Assembly: GCF_900115365.1 (NCBI RefSeq)
Contig: NZ_FOWD01000003.1
Coordinates: 124,001 to 188,000 of the forward strand
Length of the DNA: 64,000 nucleotides
From: Anaerocolumna aminovalerica
GTDB taxonomy: Bacteria; Bacillota; Clostridia; Lachnospirales; Lachnospiraceae
Direction: 5' to 3'
Shown: in pieces, positions 8,808 through 17,966 of the stretch
Layout of the letters: each line of letters opens with the position of its first letter
Numbering within the stretch: position 1 is the first letter of the stretch
The notes under the pieces: generated by a model
Told to the model about the DNA's origin: nothing
What the model saw: only the letters and a program-made list of their open reading frames with translations
Database searches by the model: none
Made by a program: the position numbers and the translations under genes

Positions 8808-8945
8808 TTATCCATTATGACTAGTCCAAAACATGTATTTGGCAACATCGGGGTCACTCTCCCAACAATCGAAAACATTTTTCGCATCATCCAAACAAAA
8901 TGGTCGTAATATTAATCTTTCTGTTTCTAAAATGGGTGTCTTCAT
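8808..8945 (-). pseudogene. Truncated GNAT acetyltransferase remnant
   Basis: A 45-aa frame starting with MKTPILETERLILRPF, which matches the N-terminal beta-alpha-beta unit of RimJ/RimL-type acetyltransferases (typically about 170-185 aa). It then stops at TAA after YMFWTSHNG, before any acetyl-CoA-binding motif. GAAAGAGG precedes the ATG. No continuation was recognised in the other frames before the next gene. It most likely results from deletion of the 3' part; it is a second, diverged member of the family of the intact gene next to it. Confidence 0.7.
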
Positions 8946-9069
8946 TCTTTTAATGCCTCTTTCTATTATTTAAGTTTGTCATTCTCCGATTCTTATATAT
9001 AATATATGCTCATGATGTTTTATAAACTTTATTTCTTAGAAAAAGTGTATCGTGGCCTTCACTTAACAC

Positions 9070-9789
9070 TTACATTCTAGAATAATTAATAGTGGCTTTT
9101 CTGGCCTGTGCACATAAATTTTGCCGTGAAACTTTATAAGTGTTACCATCTTTTATAAATATGGAACCCAACTGTCTAAATTCAAAACTTACATTCTTCT
9201 TTATACACTGTTCCCTAATGTCTAAAACCCACTCATAATCTAAAGGCCTTACATTGCTTCCAGATTCTCCCCCAACAACGACGCATTCAATTGTATCATC
9301 TAAAAAATCCAGAATATTAATTTTTTCAAGCATAGGCTGTATAGTTATCATTTTATGCTTAATAGGTAGAGTTTTTAGTACGGAAAGCCTTTCATCTGCT
9401 CTATTTTGATTTTCAATAGTAGTACATATTGTTACATTGTTATATCCATCCTGAAAATCCTCAGGTAATCCAATTGGAAAACGTTCAATTCTTTTTGTTA
9501 GAAATAGAAAATGTAAATCTTCTCGGATTTTCATCATTTCCCATGCTTCTTTTCTCCAATCATCTGCTTCTTCAACGAAGAAGTCGCTGTTAAAACATAA
9601 AAATACGGTTTGTCCGCTTTTTATTTTATAATTACCCTTTTTATCTTTTTCTATGGGTTTATAAAATTCTTCTGTTTTATATATTTTATCAGTGTCAATT
9701 CCTTTTCTAGCATCCGCTCTGTGTATATAACAATTGGCACATCCTTCACTTTTTTTATGACATCCCCGCCATGGATTCCATACAGCCAT
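9070..9789 (-). CDS. DUF5131 (phage Gp37/Gp68-like) family protein, radical-SAM-like
   Basis: 239 aa. The N-terminus WNPWRGCHKKSEGCANCY carries cysteines at about residues 10, 17 and 20 (C-x6-C-x2-C), the signature of this phage-Gp37/Gp68-type family and probably an iron-sulfur cluster site. Further conserved pieces are FLFLTKRIERF, NVTICTTIENQ, and VVVGGESGSNVRPLD near residue 172. The family is spread among phages and bacterial accessory islands; no activity is firmly established. It is a single gene between two gene remnants, consistent with horizontally acquired DNA. Confidence 0.88.
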   Translation of the reverse strand: MAVWNPWRGCHKKSEGCANCYIHRADARKGIDTDKIYKTEEFYKPIEKDKKGNYKIKSGQTVFLCFNSDFFVEEADDWRKEAWEMMKIREDLHFLFLTKRIERFPIGLPEDFQDGYNNVTICTTIENQNRADERLSVLKTLPIKHKMITIQPMLEKINILDFLDDTIECVVVGGESGSNVRPLDYEWVLDIREQCIKKNVSFEFRQLGSIFIKDGNTYKVSRQNLCAQARKATINYSRM

Positions 9790-10207
9790 AAAAGCCTCCT
9801 GTACTTTAAAATGTATGATAAATAAACTACTTATTATACTCCCAACCCATTAAACTAGTGTAAAACGGTTCTTGTATATTCAGTTAACGGTTGTTCTTCT
9901 AGGGACCCAATGATTCTAACCATGCCAAAGTTTCTTCATCATCTTTATATTCATTAGGATGTTTTCTAATTTCTAATACTCTATTCATGATTTTGACATT
10001 AGGGAATTTATATCTTTTATTCTATATATTATATATGATAAAAAAACAAATATCTACCATTATTTGTTACCTTTAAAAGGCTTTTCGTTAACAATATTTT
10101 GATATATAATCCTAAAATACTTAATTTATTTATAAACCAATTGTATAAGATGAAACACAATTAATTCTATGTTATACTATTGATATCTAAGCAAGGAGGT
10201 TTACAAT
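9790..10207. other. Intergenic region with a short remnant and the two-component system promoter
   Basis: This stretch holds a 29-codon minus-strand frame (9899-9988, listed separately) and AT-rich DNA. Toward the right end, an extended -10-like TGTTATACT lies about 30 nt before the ribosome binding site of the response regulator; a matching -35 was not evident. Confidence 0.4.
9899..9988 (-). pseudogene. Possible gene remnant, 29 codons
   Basis: The minus-strand frame reads MNRVLEIRKHPNEYKDDEET followed by LAWLESLGP and a TAG stop. The coding-like, charged composition and compact C-terminal end look like the tail of a longer protein. The frame stays open for only 12 codons upstream before a TAG, so the rest is missing. 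Family not recognised; it may equally be a chance frame. Confidence 0.3.
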
Positions 10208-10870
10208 ATGCCACACATTTTGGTTGTAGATGATGAAGAAGCAATTAGTGACCTGATTGTTATGAATTTGAATATGGTTGGCTTTACCTGCAGCCAGGCT
10301 TTTAACGGACAAGAAGCCCTAGAAGCTATGAATCAAACAGAAATTGATTTATGCTTACTGGATGTTATGCTGCCTGGAAAGGATGGTTTCCAACTGATTG
10401 ATAAATTTAAAGAAACGAATATACCGGTTATTTATTTAACAGCCAAAAGTTCCCTTACAGACAGGGTAAAGGGGTTAAACCTTGGAGCGGAAGATTATAT
10501 AGTAAAACCCTTTGAGACGCTGGAACTGATTGCCCGCATAAAGGTAGTACTTAGAAGAAACGGCAAGGGTCAGAAGAATTTTCGATTAAAAAATGTAGAG
10601 GTAAGTTTAACAGAACGGACTGTTGTAAAGAATAATCTGCAGGTAGAATTGGCAGCCCAGGAATTTGCACTATTGGAGGTGTTAATACAAAATCAGAATT
10701 TGGCACTTACCAGAGAACAATTATTAGAAGCTGCATGGGGTTATGATTACTTTGGAGAAACACGAACTGTAGATATGCACATCCAAAGGCTTCGTAAAAA
10801 ACTGGATTGGGAAGATGTCATAAAAACTGTCTATAAGTACGGATATAGATTGGAGGCTCCTAAAGGATGA
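10208..10870 (+). CDS. OmpR/PhoB-family response regulator
   Basis: 220 aa. The receiver domain (1-115) has the acidic pair D8/D9, the phosphoacceptor D52 in LLDVMLPGKDG, T78 and K100 in YIVKPFE. A winged-helix output domain follows, at about 125-218, with EFALLEVLIQN and TVDMHIQRLRKKL. AAGGAGG lies at ideal distance from the ATG. The last codons overlap the histidine kinase start (ATGA), so the pair is translationally coupled. Its targets may include the lipoprotein at 12418, but nothing in the sequence proves it. Confidence 0.95.
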   Translation: MPHILVVDDEEAISDLIVMNLNMVGFTCSQAFNGQEALEAMNQTEIDLCLLDVMLPGKDGFQLIDKFKETNIPVIYLTAKSSLTDRVKGLNLGAEDYIVKPFETLELIARIKVVLRRNGKGQKNFRLKNVEVSLTERTVVKNNLQVELAAQEFALLEVLIQNQNLALTREQLLEAAWGYDYFGETRTVDMHIQRLRKKLDWEDVIKTVYKYGYRLEAPKG

Positions 10871-12255
10871 AACTATGGCTGAAAATATTCTTAAGTATTC
10901 TCCTGCTATCTTTAACTACGTTATTCATAAGTACAAGCTTTGTAATTAACAAAAGCCATATTTCCAATATTAAAAGAGAACAGGAGCGGTCTATTAATGA
11001 ATTTGATTTAATTAAGTTATCCATTCAAAACAATGTTGACTTAAACATTTCCTCCAAGAATACTATTAAGATTGTTGCAGCCAGATATGGTGAGTATTAT
11101 GAAGAAAAAGGAATTCATCTTCTACTTTATCATAAGGGTGAATTTGTATACAAAGGTTCAGAATTAATTAAACAAAATGACTTAAAGAACTTTTTATCTG
11201 TAGAATCAGGTACAAAAACAATTCAGATCTTAGAAGAAGGTAATCGCCATTATATTGTATTATCCGGATTATTCTTGGATAACAACCAATCCACACTTAT
11301 ATATATAAGAGACATACAAAGTATCTATGATGCCAAATACCAAAGTATACAGATGTCCGTTGCCTTAGCTTTTTTATTCGTACTAATCCTTGGGATTTTT
11401 TCATATCTTTATGCCAAATGGATTACAAGACCAATTGATTCTCTTCATAAAGGGGCAATTGCCATATCTGGCGGTGATTATAGTGTTAAAATCAAACGAA
11501 CCAGTGATGAATTTGGCGACGTTGTAAATGCATTTAACGATATGGCAGAAGCCATTGAAAATAGAACGGAACAATTAGAACAAAAAGCAAAGGAACGTCA
11601 GGTATTTATTGATGATTTGTCTCATGAAATGAATACTCCTCTCACTTCCATACAAGGTTATGCGGAATTTTTACTTAGTGCCAATGCATCTGACGAACAA
11701 AAACAAAAATCAGCAAAAAATATCTATACAGAAGCAAAACGGATGAAGGATATATATACAAAGCTTATGACAATTACATTTGCCAGGGAGCAATCCATTG
11801 AACTCATTAAAATACCTCTGAATACACTTATAGATGAAATTACAGATGCTGTTACACTCCAACTAGAGGAAAAAGATATAAAACTAGTTCATCAAATTCA
11901 TTTACCCATAATCCTAGGAGATAAGACTCTGATTTATATGTTATTAATCAATTTAATAAAAAATAGTATTCAAGCCATTGAGAATGGTGGAATTATTGAA
12001 ATTAAAGCTTATGAAGAAAATAAGAATTCTATTCTATCCATAAGTGATAATGGAATTGGTATTCCAAAGGATAAACTTGAGGAGGTTGTAAAACCATTCT
12101 TTCGTGTAGATAAATCAAGGTCTAGAAAAACTGGCGGTGCTGGTTTAGGTCTGTCTATCTGTAAAGATATTGTATCACTGCATCATGGTGAACTGATTAT
12201 CGAATCAGAACTTGGAAAAGGGACTATGGTAAAAATAATTTTACCAATGAAGTAA
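10867..12255 (+). CDS. Sensor histidine kinase
   Basis: 462-aa membrane sensor. TM1 is at about 5-27, an extracytoplasmic sensing domain spans about 28-160 and TM2 about 162-183. A HAMP linker (184-236, containing WITRPIDSL) leads to the dimerisation/phosphoacceptor domain with H253 in DLSHEMNTPL. The C-terminal ATPase domain has NLIKNSIQAI (N box), DNGIGIP (G1) and GGAGLGLSI (G2). Its start codon overlaps the response regulator stop by 4 nt. Signal unknown; the sensor domain has no recognised fold. The phosphoacceptor segment EMNTPL differs from the usual ELRTPL but keeps the key H, T and P. Confidence 0.95.
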   Translation: MKLWLKIFLSILLLSLTTLFISTSFVINKSHISNIKREQERSINEFDLIKLSIQNNVDLNISSKNTIKIVAARYGEYYEEKGIHLLLYHKGEFVYKGSELIKQNDLKNFLSVESGTKTIQILEEGNRHYIVLSGLFLDNNQSTLIYIRDIQSIYDAKYQSIQMSVALAFLFVLILGIFSYLYAKWITRPIDSLHKGAIAISGGDYSVKIKRTSDEFGDVVNAFNDMAEAIENRTEQLEQKAKERQVFIDDLSHEMNTPLTSIQGYAEFLLSANASDEQKQKSAKNIYTEAKRMKDIYTKLMTITFAREQSIELIKIPLNTLIDEITDAVTLQLEEKDIKLVHQIHLPIILGDKTLIYMLLINLIKNSIQAIENGGIIEIKAYEENKNSILSISDNGIGIPKDKLEEVVKPFFRVDKSRSRKTGGAGLGLSICKDIVSLHHGELIIESELGKGTMVKIILPMK

Positions 12256-12417
12256 AATACCTAAGATGTATTACTTACACTATTAATTAGCATATTCCAA
12301 TATATTTATTTACAACTTTGTTACAACTTATTTATTTGCTTGATATGACTAAGGTTTATTATAAACTTATATAATAGAAAAACTATTATGCAAATAAATA
12401 GGAAAAGGATGAGGAAA

Positions 12418-13179
12418 ATGAAACGAAAAATATTTATTGTTATGTTAGTTACTACTACTACTTTAAGTTTGTATGGATGTTCTAAGGCAGATATAGAAAT
12501 GAATCCGGTTAAGATTGAAGATTCCAATACATATCTTGATACGACTTTATCGGATGAAACCAATGAAAACGAAAAGCAAAACACGGAATTAACGGATAAA
12601 ACATTAAATGAGAACTCTGCTATTGATTCTACAGTAAAAACTACTTCTGAAACCGAAACAAAGAATACTTCGGCTAATTCGGAACTTGAAGGGAAAGAAG
12701 TAGATCTTAAAGTTGAAATAGAAGGCTCTACAGAAACCGTAAAAGGGAAAATACATGTCAGCGAATCAGGCTATCAAATGGCATATGATTCGGAACGTTA
12801 TGTATTATCAAGGGAATTAGGTGTTGACAGTTATATGGCTAAGAATCCAGATCCCAATGTATATCCATATGTATTCTTAAATATAAGCAGATATTCTAAT
12901 AAGAAAATGGATGATTATGCAGATCAATTGGAAAAAGAATTTGCTGACGAACAATTATCTCACGCCATAACTAAATATAAAGTAATTGGAGAAAAACAGT
13001 ATAAAACAATTTATTTAAGAACACAGACAGGGTATAATTGGGACTCTATTATAAGGGAATATTATATCTTACAAGACGAAAGTGACATCCTGCTCATAGA
13101 AACCCAATACTTTTTAGAGGCCGAAGAAGGACATGGCGCCAGATTCATGGCTATGTTAGATACTTTAAAAATACAATAA
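12418..13179 (+). CDS. Lipoprotein, function unknown
   Basis: 253-aa secreted lipoprotein. A basic, hydrophobic signal peptide ends at the lipobox LSLYGC, the cysteine being residue 21 from this start. A long Thr/Glu/Asn-rich linker (about 25-105) precedes a compact C-terminal domain, from about residue 110, rich in aromatics and repeated YxxxE-like segments. No family recognised. In-frame ATGs at 12388 and 12409 are alternatives; AGGATGAGG lies before 12418. It follows the two-component system after a 160-nt gap with its own promoter-like TTGCTT-18-TATAAA, and ends at a strong terminator. Confidence 0.75.
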   Translation: MKRKIFIVMLVTTTTLSLYGCSKADIEMNPVKIEDSNTYLDTTLSDETNENEKQNTELTDKTLNENSAIDSTVKTTSETETKNTSANSELEGKEVDLKVEIEGSTETVKGKIHVSESGYQMAYDSERYVLSRELGVDSYMAKNPDPNVYPYVFLNISRYSNKKMDDYADQLEKEFADEQLSHAITKYKVIGEKQYKTIYLRTQTGYNWDSIIREYYILQDESDILLIETQYFLEAEEGHGARFMAMLDTLKIQ

Positions 13180-13212
13180 CCAGTTTACTATAATTTATAG
13201 TAATCACCCTGC

Positions 13213-13252
13213 AAATCCATTGAAATAGAGTTCATTTCAATGGATTTTATTA
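13213..13252 (+). terminator. Intrinsic terminator of the lipoprotein gene
   Basis: A perfect 14-bp stem (AAATCCATTGAAAT / ATTTCAATGGATTT) with a 7-nt loop, followed by TATTAT, starts about 35 nt after the lipoprotein stop codon. Confidence 0.85.
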
Positions 13253-13327
13253 TACCATATTGGTAATAGAACTATAATTAATGTCATCATTAATGTTATC
13301 CAAGTTATATATATATATTTGAAAATA

Positions 13328-13378
13328 AATAATGATGGGTATATGAATATGAATTAACTCATCTACTCCATCATTATT
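13328..13378 (-). terminator. Hairpin downstream of gpsA
   Basis: An 11-bp perfect stem, AATAATGATGG / CCATCATTATT, followed on the minus strand by TTATTTTC, lies about 60 nt after the gpsA stop. The opposite side also has TGTTT, so it may act in both directions between the convergent units. Confidence 0.65.
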
Positions 13379-13435
13379 GTTTAATTGGTAGTATGTTCTA
13401 ATTTGGTTATAAAATATTAATTATATTATTTTTAC

Positions 13436-14449
13436 TTATTTCTCCCATTTTAAATCCGAATATTCTCTTGTCTTATCACGAAGCAGAAGATCGTTTACGG
13501 CTTCTTCCGGAGATTTGTTTTCAAATAATACTTGATTTATCTGTTCCACAATAGGCATTTCTACATTGCATTTTCTAGAAAGTGCAAGTGCTGCTTTTGC
13601 AGAATATACGCCTTCCACCACCTGCTTTACTTCTTCCATTGCAGCATCCATAGAATAACCTTTTCCAATCAAATAACCAGCCTTACGGTTTCTGCTGTGG
13701 TGGCTTGTACAGGTTACGATTAAATCACCCACACAGGAAAGTCCGGCAAAAGTTTCTATTTTACCGCCCATAGCAATGCCAAGACGGCTGATTTCAGCAA
13801 TTCCTCTTGTCATAAGGGCTGCCTTTGTATTATCTCCATATCCTAAGCCGTCAGCTATACCGGCTGCCAGTGCAATAACGTTCTTCAAAGAACCGCCAAG
13901 CTCAATACCAATTACATCAGGGCTGGTGTACACACGAAAACGGTCACTCATAAAGATATCTTGTATAAAATGAGCAGTTGCTTTGGATTCAGCACCTACT
14001 ACTACAGTTGTAGGAATTGCCCGGCTTACTTCTTCCGCATGGCTTGGACCGGATAATACGGCAATATCTGCATTATTTAATTCTTCGTGTAAAATATCAG
14101 TTAAAGTATCTAAAGTTGTTTCTTCTATACCTTTACCTACATTTACAACGATTTGCCTTTCCTTGATATAAGGTCTTGCTTTTTGGGCTGTTTGTCTTAC
14201 ATAAGGAGAAGCTACTGCAAATACGATAATATCTTTTTCTTTGCAGGAACTTTCCAAGTCATCGGATATCCTTACGGATTCAGGGAGTTTTGCTCCGGGA
14301 AGTTTTTCCTTTAATTCTCTGGTTTTTGATAAAATATCTACTTCATTAGCAAGTGATGACCATAGGGTTACCTCATGTCCATTATTTCCAAGCAGGATAG
14401 CCAAAGCAGTTCCCCAAGCTCCTGCCCCTAAAATACTTACTTTTGCCAT
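13436..14449 (-). CDS. gpsA: Glycerol-3-phosphate dehydrogenase [NAD(P)+]
   Basis: 337-aa cytoplasmic enzyme reducing dihydroxyacetone phosphate to sn-glycerol 3-phosphate for phospholipid synthesis. The N-terminal dinucleotide loop GAGAWGTALA (residues 8-17) is followed by NVGKGIE, LSGPSHAEEV, and IELGGSLKNVIALAAGIADG, which bears the catalytic lysine. AGGAGG precedes the ATG. It lies 20 nt after plsY, whose product uses the G3P made here, and after der in the usual Clostridia order. Confidence 0.98.
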   Translation of the reverse strand: MAKVSILGAGAWGTALAILLGNNGHEVTLWSSLANEVDILSKTRELKEKLPGAKLPESVRISDDLESSCKEKDIIVFAVASPYVRQTAQKARPYIKERQIVVNVGKGIEETTLDTLTDILHEELNNADIAVLSGPSHAEEVSRAIPTTVVVGAESKATAHFIQDIFMSDRFRVYTSPDVIGIELGGSLKNVIALAAGIADGLGYGDNTKAALMTRGIAEISRLGIAMGGKIETFAGLSCVGDLIVTCTSHHSRNRKAGYLIGKGYSMDAAMEEVKQVVEGVYSAKAALALSRKCNVEMPIVEQINQVLFENKSPEEAVNDLLLRDKTREYSDLKWEK

Positions 14450-14469
14450 TTAAAAAATACCTCCTAAGT

Positions 14470-15093
14470 TTACTTGTCTATTTTCACCTTTTGACCGATT
14501 TTATTCTCGGTTCCACTCATTAGTCGTTTTATGTTGGAACGATGCTTAATAAAAGCAGATAAAGTAAATATGATACCAACTATAATCATATGTAAATTAC
14601 CTGGATAAAATATTATTATCCATATTGGTAATAATGTGGATATAACTAAAGATCCAAGTGATACATATCTTGTTACAACTACGATGATAAGAAATACAAC
14701 CAAAGCAGCAACTGCAAGTCTCCAGTCATAAGCTAACATAACTCCGCCGGTTGCTGCAATTCCCTTACCACCTTTGAAGTGCAGCCAAAAGGGAAAATTA
14801 TGTCCTAATACAGCACCAAGACCGGTATAAAGCATTAAAAGATTGAGAGCTTCATAATCCGGAAATATAACTAAACGGATGAGTAAAATAGGAAGAATTG
14901 CCTTTATGGCATCTCCTAAAAACGTGAGTAATCCGGCTTTCCATCCTAAAGTACGAAGTGCATTGGTAGTTCCTGCATTTCCACTTCCATATTTGCGAAT
15001 ATCAATTTTATTCGCTTTTCCAACAATGTACCCTGTTGAAATACATCCAAAGCAATAACCAAGTACTAAGCAAATTAATATTTTTATGAACAT
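14470..15093 (-). CDS. plsY: Glycerol-3-phosphate acyltransferase PlsY
   Basis: 207-aa multispanning membrane enzyme that moves an acyl group from acyl-phosphate to sn-glycerol 3-phosphate, the first step of phosphatidic acid synthesis. The three signature loops are present: YGSGNAGTTNALRTLG near residue 35, the HNFPFWLHFKGGKGIA segment near 98, and the C-terminal KHRSNIKRL near 185. It works with PlsX (encoded at 47.3 kb), which makes the acyl-phosphate, and with GpsA next door. The ATG is 1 nt from the der stop, so translation is coupled. Confidence 0.97.
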   Translation of the reverse strand: MFIKILICLVLGYCFGCISTGYIVGKANKIDIRKYGSGNAGTTNALRTLGWKAGLLTFLGDAIKAILPILLIRLVIFPDYEALNLLMLYTGLGAVLGHNFPFWLHFKGGKGIAATGGVMLAYDWRLAVAALVVFLIIVVVTRYVSLGSLVISTLLPIWIIIFYPGNLHMIIVGIIFTLSAFIKHRSNIKRLMSGTENKIGQKVKIDK

Positions 15094-15094
15094 A

Positions 15095-16420
15095 CTATTC
15101 CTTTTCCTTTCGCTCCCTGATGAAAAACTTTAATGAGGTTCCAGCAAAGCCAAAGGCCTCCCTAATTTTATTTTCTATATATCTAGTATATGAGAAATGC
15201 ATCAAAGATTTGTCATTTACAAAAATAACAAATGTAGGCGGTTTTACTGCGACTTGTGTTATATAAAATAATTTTAAACGTTTTCCTTTATCAGATGGTG
15301 GCTGCTGTAAGGCAACGGCTTCAGTCATAATTTCATTTAAAACACCGGTAGCAATTCGTAAATTTTGATTTTGAATTACCTGCTCTATTAAATCAAATAA
15401 CTTATTTAATCTTTGTCCGGTTAATGCAGAGACAAAAATCATTTCTGCATAAGGCATGAAGGCTAAAACTTCTTTTATCTTATTGGTATGCTTATAAATA
15501 GTCTTATCGTCTTTTTCAATAGCATCCCATTTATTTACCGCAACAATAATACCTTTTCCACGTTCATGTGCAATACCTGCTATTTTGGCATCCTGTTCCG
15601 TAACACCTTCTGAAGCGTCGATAACCAGGACAACCACATCAGCTCTTTCTACTGCAGTTACCGTACGGATAATACTGTAACGCTCAAGATCTTCCGTAAT
15701 TTTATTTTTACGGCGAAGTCCGGCTGTATCAATAAAGATATATTCTTTTCCATGGTATTTTACAGTGGTATCTATAGCATCCCGGGTAGTTCCTGCAATG
15801 TCAGATACGATGACTCTATCTTCTCCAATTAATTTATTGATTATGGAGGATTTCCCAACATTTGGTTTTCCTACTATTGCAATTCTGGGACGTTCATCTT
15901 CCTCTTCTGCCATATCTTCTGGTCTAAAAAATTTAATCACTTCATCTAACATATCTCCCAGCCCAAGTTTTGAAGAAGCGGAAACTGGATGGGGATCTCC
16001 AATTCCAAGATTGTAGAATTCATATACATCAGGCATGAATTTATCAAAATTATCAACCTTATTAACAACTAAAACTATAGGTTTACCGGAACGTCTTAAC
16101 ATATCTGCAACTTTAAAATCAGCATCTACCAAACCTTGCCTCACATCTACGATAAACATAATAACATCTGCTGTTTCAATGGCAATTTCTGCCTGTTGCC
16201 TCATATGTGATAACATTAAATCTTTACTTTCTGGTTCAATACCTCCTGTATCAATCATTGTAAATTGATTGGTCAGCCATGTAACATCAGCATAAATTCT
16301 GTCTCTTGTTACACCTGGATGATCTTTTACAATTGAAATTTTCTCTCCTGCTAATGCATTAAACAACGTTGACTTTCCTACATTGGGACGGCCAACAATT
16401 GCAACTATCGGTTTACTCAT
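15095..16420 (-). CDS. der: Ribosome-associated GTPase Der (EngA)
   Basis: 441-aa double-GTPase needed for 50S subunit maturation. The first G domain has GRPNVGKST (residues 9-17), DTGG and NKVD; the second has GKPNVGKSS near 182, DTAG and NKWD near 295. A C-terminal KH-like domain (about 355-438) ends with FIRERKEKE. It heads the der-plsY-gpsA run and has a long structured leader (16433-16518) with the shared GAAAGGAGC module, so expression is probably controlled after transcription begins. Confidence 0.98.
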   Translation of the reverse strand: MSKPIVAIVGRPNVGKSTLFNALAGEKISIVKDHPGVTRDRIYADVTWLTNQFTMIDTGGIEPESKDLMLSHMRQQAEIAIETADVIMFIVDVRQGLVDADFKVADMLRRSGKPIVLVVNKVDNFDKFMPDVYEFYNLGIGDPHPVSASSKLGLGDMLDEVIKFFRPEDMAEEEDERPRIAIVGKPNVGKSSIINKLIGEDRVIVSDIAGTTRDAIDTTVKYHGKEYIFIDTAGLRRKNKITEDLERYSIIRTVTAVERADVVVLVIDASEGVTEQDAKIAGIAHERGKGIIVAVNKWDAIEKDDKTIYKHTNKIKEVLAFMPYAEMIFVSALTGQRLNKLFDLIEQVIQNQNLRIATGVLNEIMTEAVALQQPPSDKGKRLKLFYITQVAVKPPTFVIFVNDKSLMHFSYTRYIENKIREAFGFAGTSLKFFIRERKEKE

Positions 16421-16525
16421 ATTTATAACCTGCTCCTTTCAAAGTCTGGAGACTTTGTGCCCAGCACAAATCTCCGGTTGAAAGAATTTCAACTTTAAAG
16501 AATGAAATTCTTTCAACCTTCCTTT
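16421..16525 (-). promoter_or_regulatory. Structured leader of der (two hairpins plus ribosome-binding module)
   Basis: In minus-strand order: a perfect 16-bp stem (GGTTGAAAGAATTTCA and its complement, 11-nt loop, 16476-16518); a second near-perfect stem (GGAGATTTGTGC / GCACAAA-GTCTCC, 16448-16475); then AGACTTTGAAAGGAGC and ATG. The CTCC closing the second stem (16448-16451) can instead pair with the ribosome-binding GGAG (16433-16436). The same parts recur before ispH and the DUF4180 gene. GGAG to ATG is 12 nt, longer than usual. Confidence 0.65.
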
Positions 16526-16528
16526 ATC

Positions 16529-17839
16529 TTAATTAATTATGGCATCAATTAAGGACTTTCCGTCTGATTGTACAATACGAAGTTCTGTTTGTAAAGCATT
16601 TCTGATATCTTCAACAGTAAAATCATCCAGTAATACTTTTTCACCATTTCGAAGCAATGCATCCGGTAATAGTAAGTATTCCCCTAAATCTTTCTCTTTT
16701 AACTGTTCTGCTATATCTTGTCCCGTTAATAATCCTGCCACGGTAATATCATTACCAAAAAAATTATTGATAATGGTAAATACCTTTACATGAATACCCG
16801 GAAACTTCGTATTTAGCTGTTTTATCAAATCTTTCATATAAGGTACAGCCAGCACCCCTGTTGCAAGGGATAAATTCTTTGCCCTATTATCACCGGTAAG
16901 GCTTTCAAAATATTCATTGAATTCATTCACTAATAGACGTACCATACCTACCCCATTCTCCAATTGCAGATATCCTTCGTAATTCTCTTCATCAGGAATT
17001 GGAAGTCCGGCAGTAATATACCATTCATCACTGGCATGAATGAATCTAGTACCGTAAGTTTCTAATAATATCTTTTGCCAGCTGTGAATGATTTTTAAAA
17101 CTTCTATGGCATCTTCCTTCTGAAATTTCTCAAGCTTAGCCAATCCTTCACGATATTTTGTTAAGCCAACAGGAACTACGGATACACTTTGCATATGAGG
17201 TATAAACGCCGCTAGATCATGAATGGAACGTTCTAATTCTTCTCCATCATTGACACCTTTACATAGAACAATTTGTCCGTTCATAGTAATTCCCCCGTCA
17301 CTAAGCTTTTTAATTTTATCCAAAGCTTCTCCGGCAAAACGGTTATGCAGCATCTTACACCTTAATTCTTTGTTGGTGGTGTGAACAGATATATTAATTG
17401 GTGATAATTTGTAGAAGATAATCCGATCAATATCTTCATCAGTCATATTTGTTAACGTAATATAATTACCCTGCAAAAAGGATAATCTTGCATCATCATC
17501 CTTAAAATATAAAGTTTCTCGCATATTTGGAGGCATCTGATCAATAAAGCAGAACATACACTTATTTCTGCATGAGCGGTAAGAATCCATTAAACCTTCT
17601 TCAAATTCAATGCCTATGTCCTCTTGCAAATCTTTTTCTATTTCAATTTCCCATTGTTCACCATCAGGCTTTTCAATGAGAAGAACTATATATTCATCGT
17701 TGACTGCATAGTGATAATCAAACACATCTTTTATTTCTCTATCATTAACCTGAAGCAGCTTATCACCTGGTGTAATCTCCATTTCTTCTGCAATGCTGCC
17801 TGAAGCCACGTTTTTAATAATATGGCCTTTTTCTTTCAT
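16529..17839 (-). CDS. DUF512 domain protein: PDZ plus radical-SAM-like Fe-S protein
   Basis: 436 aa. An N-terminal PDZ-like domain (1-65, IAEEMEITPGDKLLQVND) precedes a radical-SAM-type cysteine motif CRNKCMFC at residues 90-97 (C-x3-C-x2-C). A TIM-barrel-like part follows, with VHTTNKELRCKML, and then the C-terminal DUF512 region (about 215-420). This family regularly sits next to der in Clostridia, as here; its reaction is unknown. The gene has a long leader (17855-17966) with nested stems. The weak AGGTG before ATG suggests that leader structure matters for translation. Confidence 0.88.
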   Translation of the reverse strand: MKEKGHIIKNVASGSIAEEMEITPGDKLLQVNDREIKDVFDYHYAVNDEYIVLLIEKPDGEQWEIEIEKDLQEDIGIEFEEGLMDSYRSCRNKCMFCFIDQMPPNMRETLYFKDDDARLSFLQGNYITLTNMTDEDIDRIIFYKLSPINISVHTTNKELRCKMLHNRFAGEALDKIKKLSDGGITMNGQIVLCKGVNDGEELERSIHDLAAFIPHMQSVSVVPVGLTKYREGLAKLEKFQKEDAIEVLKIIHSWQKILLETYGTRFIHASDEWYITAGLPIPDEENYEGYLQLENGVGMVRLLVNEFNEYFESLTGDNRAKNLSLATGVLAVPYMKDLIKQLNTKFPGIHVKVFTIINNFFGNDITVAGLLTGQDIAEQLKEKDLGEYLLLPDALLRNGEKVLLDDFTVEDIRNALQTELRIVQSDGKSLIDAIIN

Positions 17840-17854
17840 TTTTACACCTATCTC

Positions 17855-17966
17855 GTATCACATCCTAAGCAGATGCGATACCGCCACAAATTGGTTGAAA
17901 GTTCACTTCGTGGCAACCTTTCTAACATCTATTTTCTTTCAACCTCTGAAAGATGCTTTTTGTGGC
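17855..17966 (-). promoter_or_regulatory. Long nested stem-loop leader of the DUF512 gene
   Basis: Three stems are visible on the transcribed strand: GCCACAAA / TTTGTGGC (17959-17966 with 17883-17890) enclosing GGTTGAAAG / CTTTCAACC (17936-17944 with 17893-17901), then a separate 10-bp stem GTATCGCATC / GATGTGATAC with one G.U pair and a 7-nt loop (17855-17881) ending 15 nt before the ATG. The GGTTGAAA arms relate it to the der, ispH and pgeF leaders. Confidence 0.6.

Noticed and set aside
13532-14453. Several plus-strand frames opposite gpsA
   Set aside because: They are antisense to a well-conserved full-length gene and have no ribosome binding sites or domain matches.
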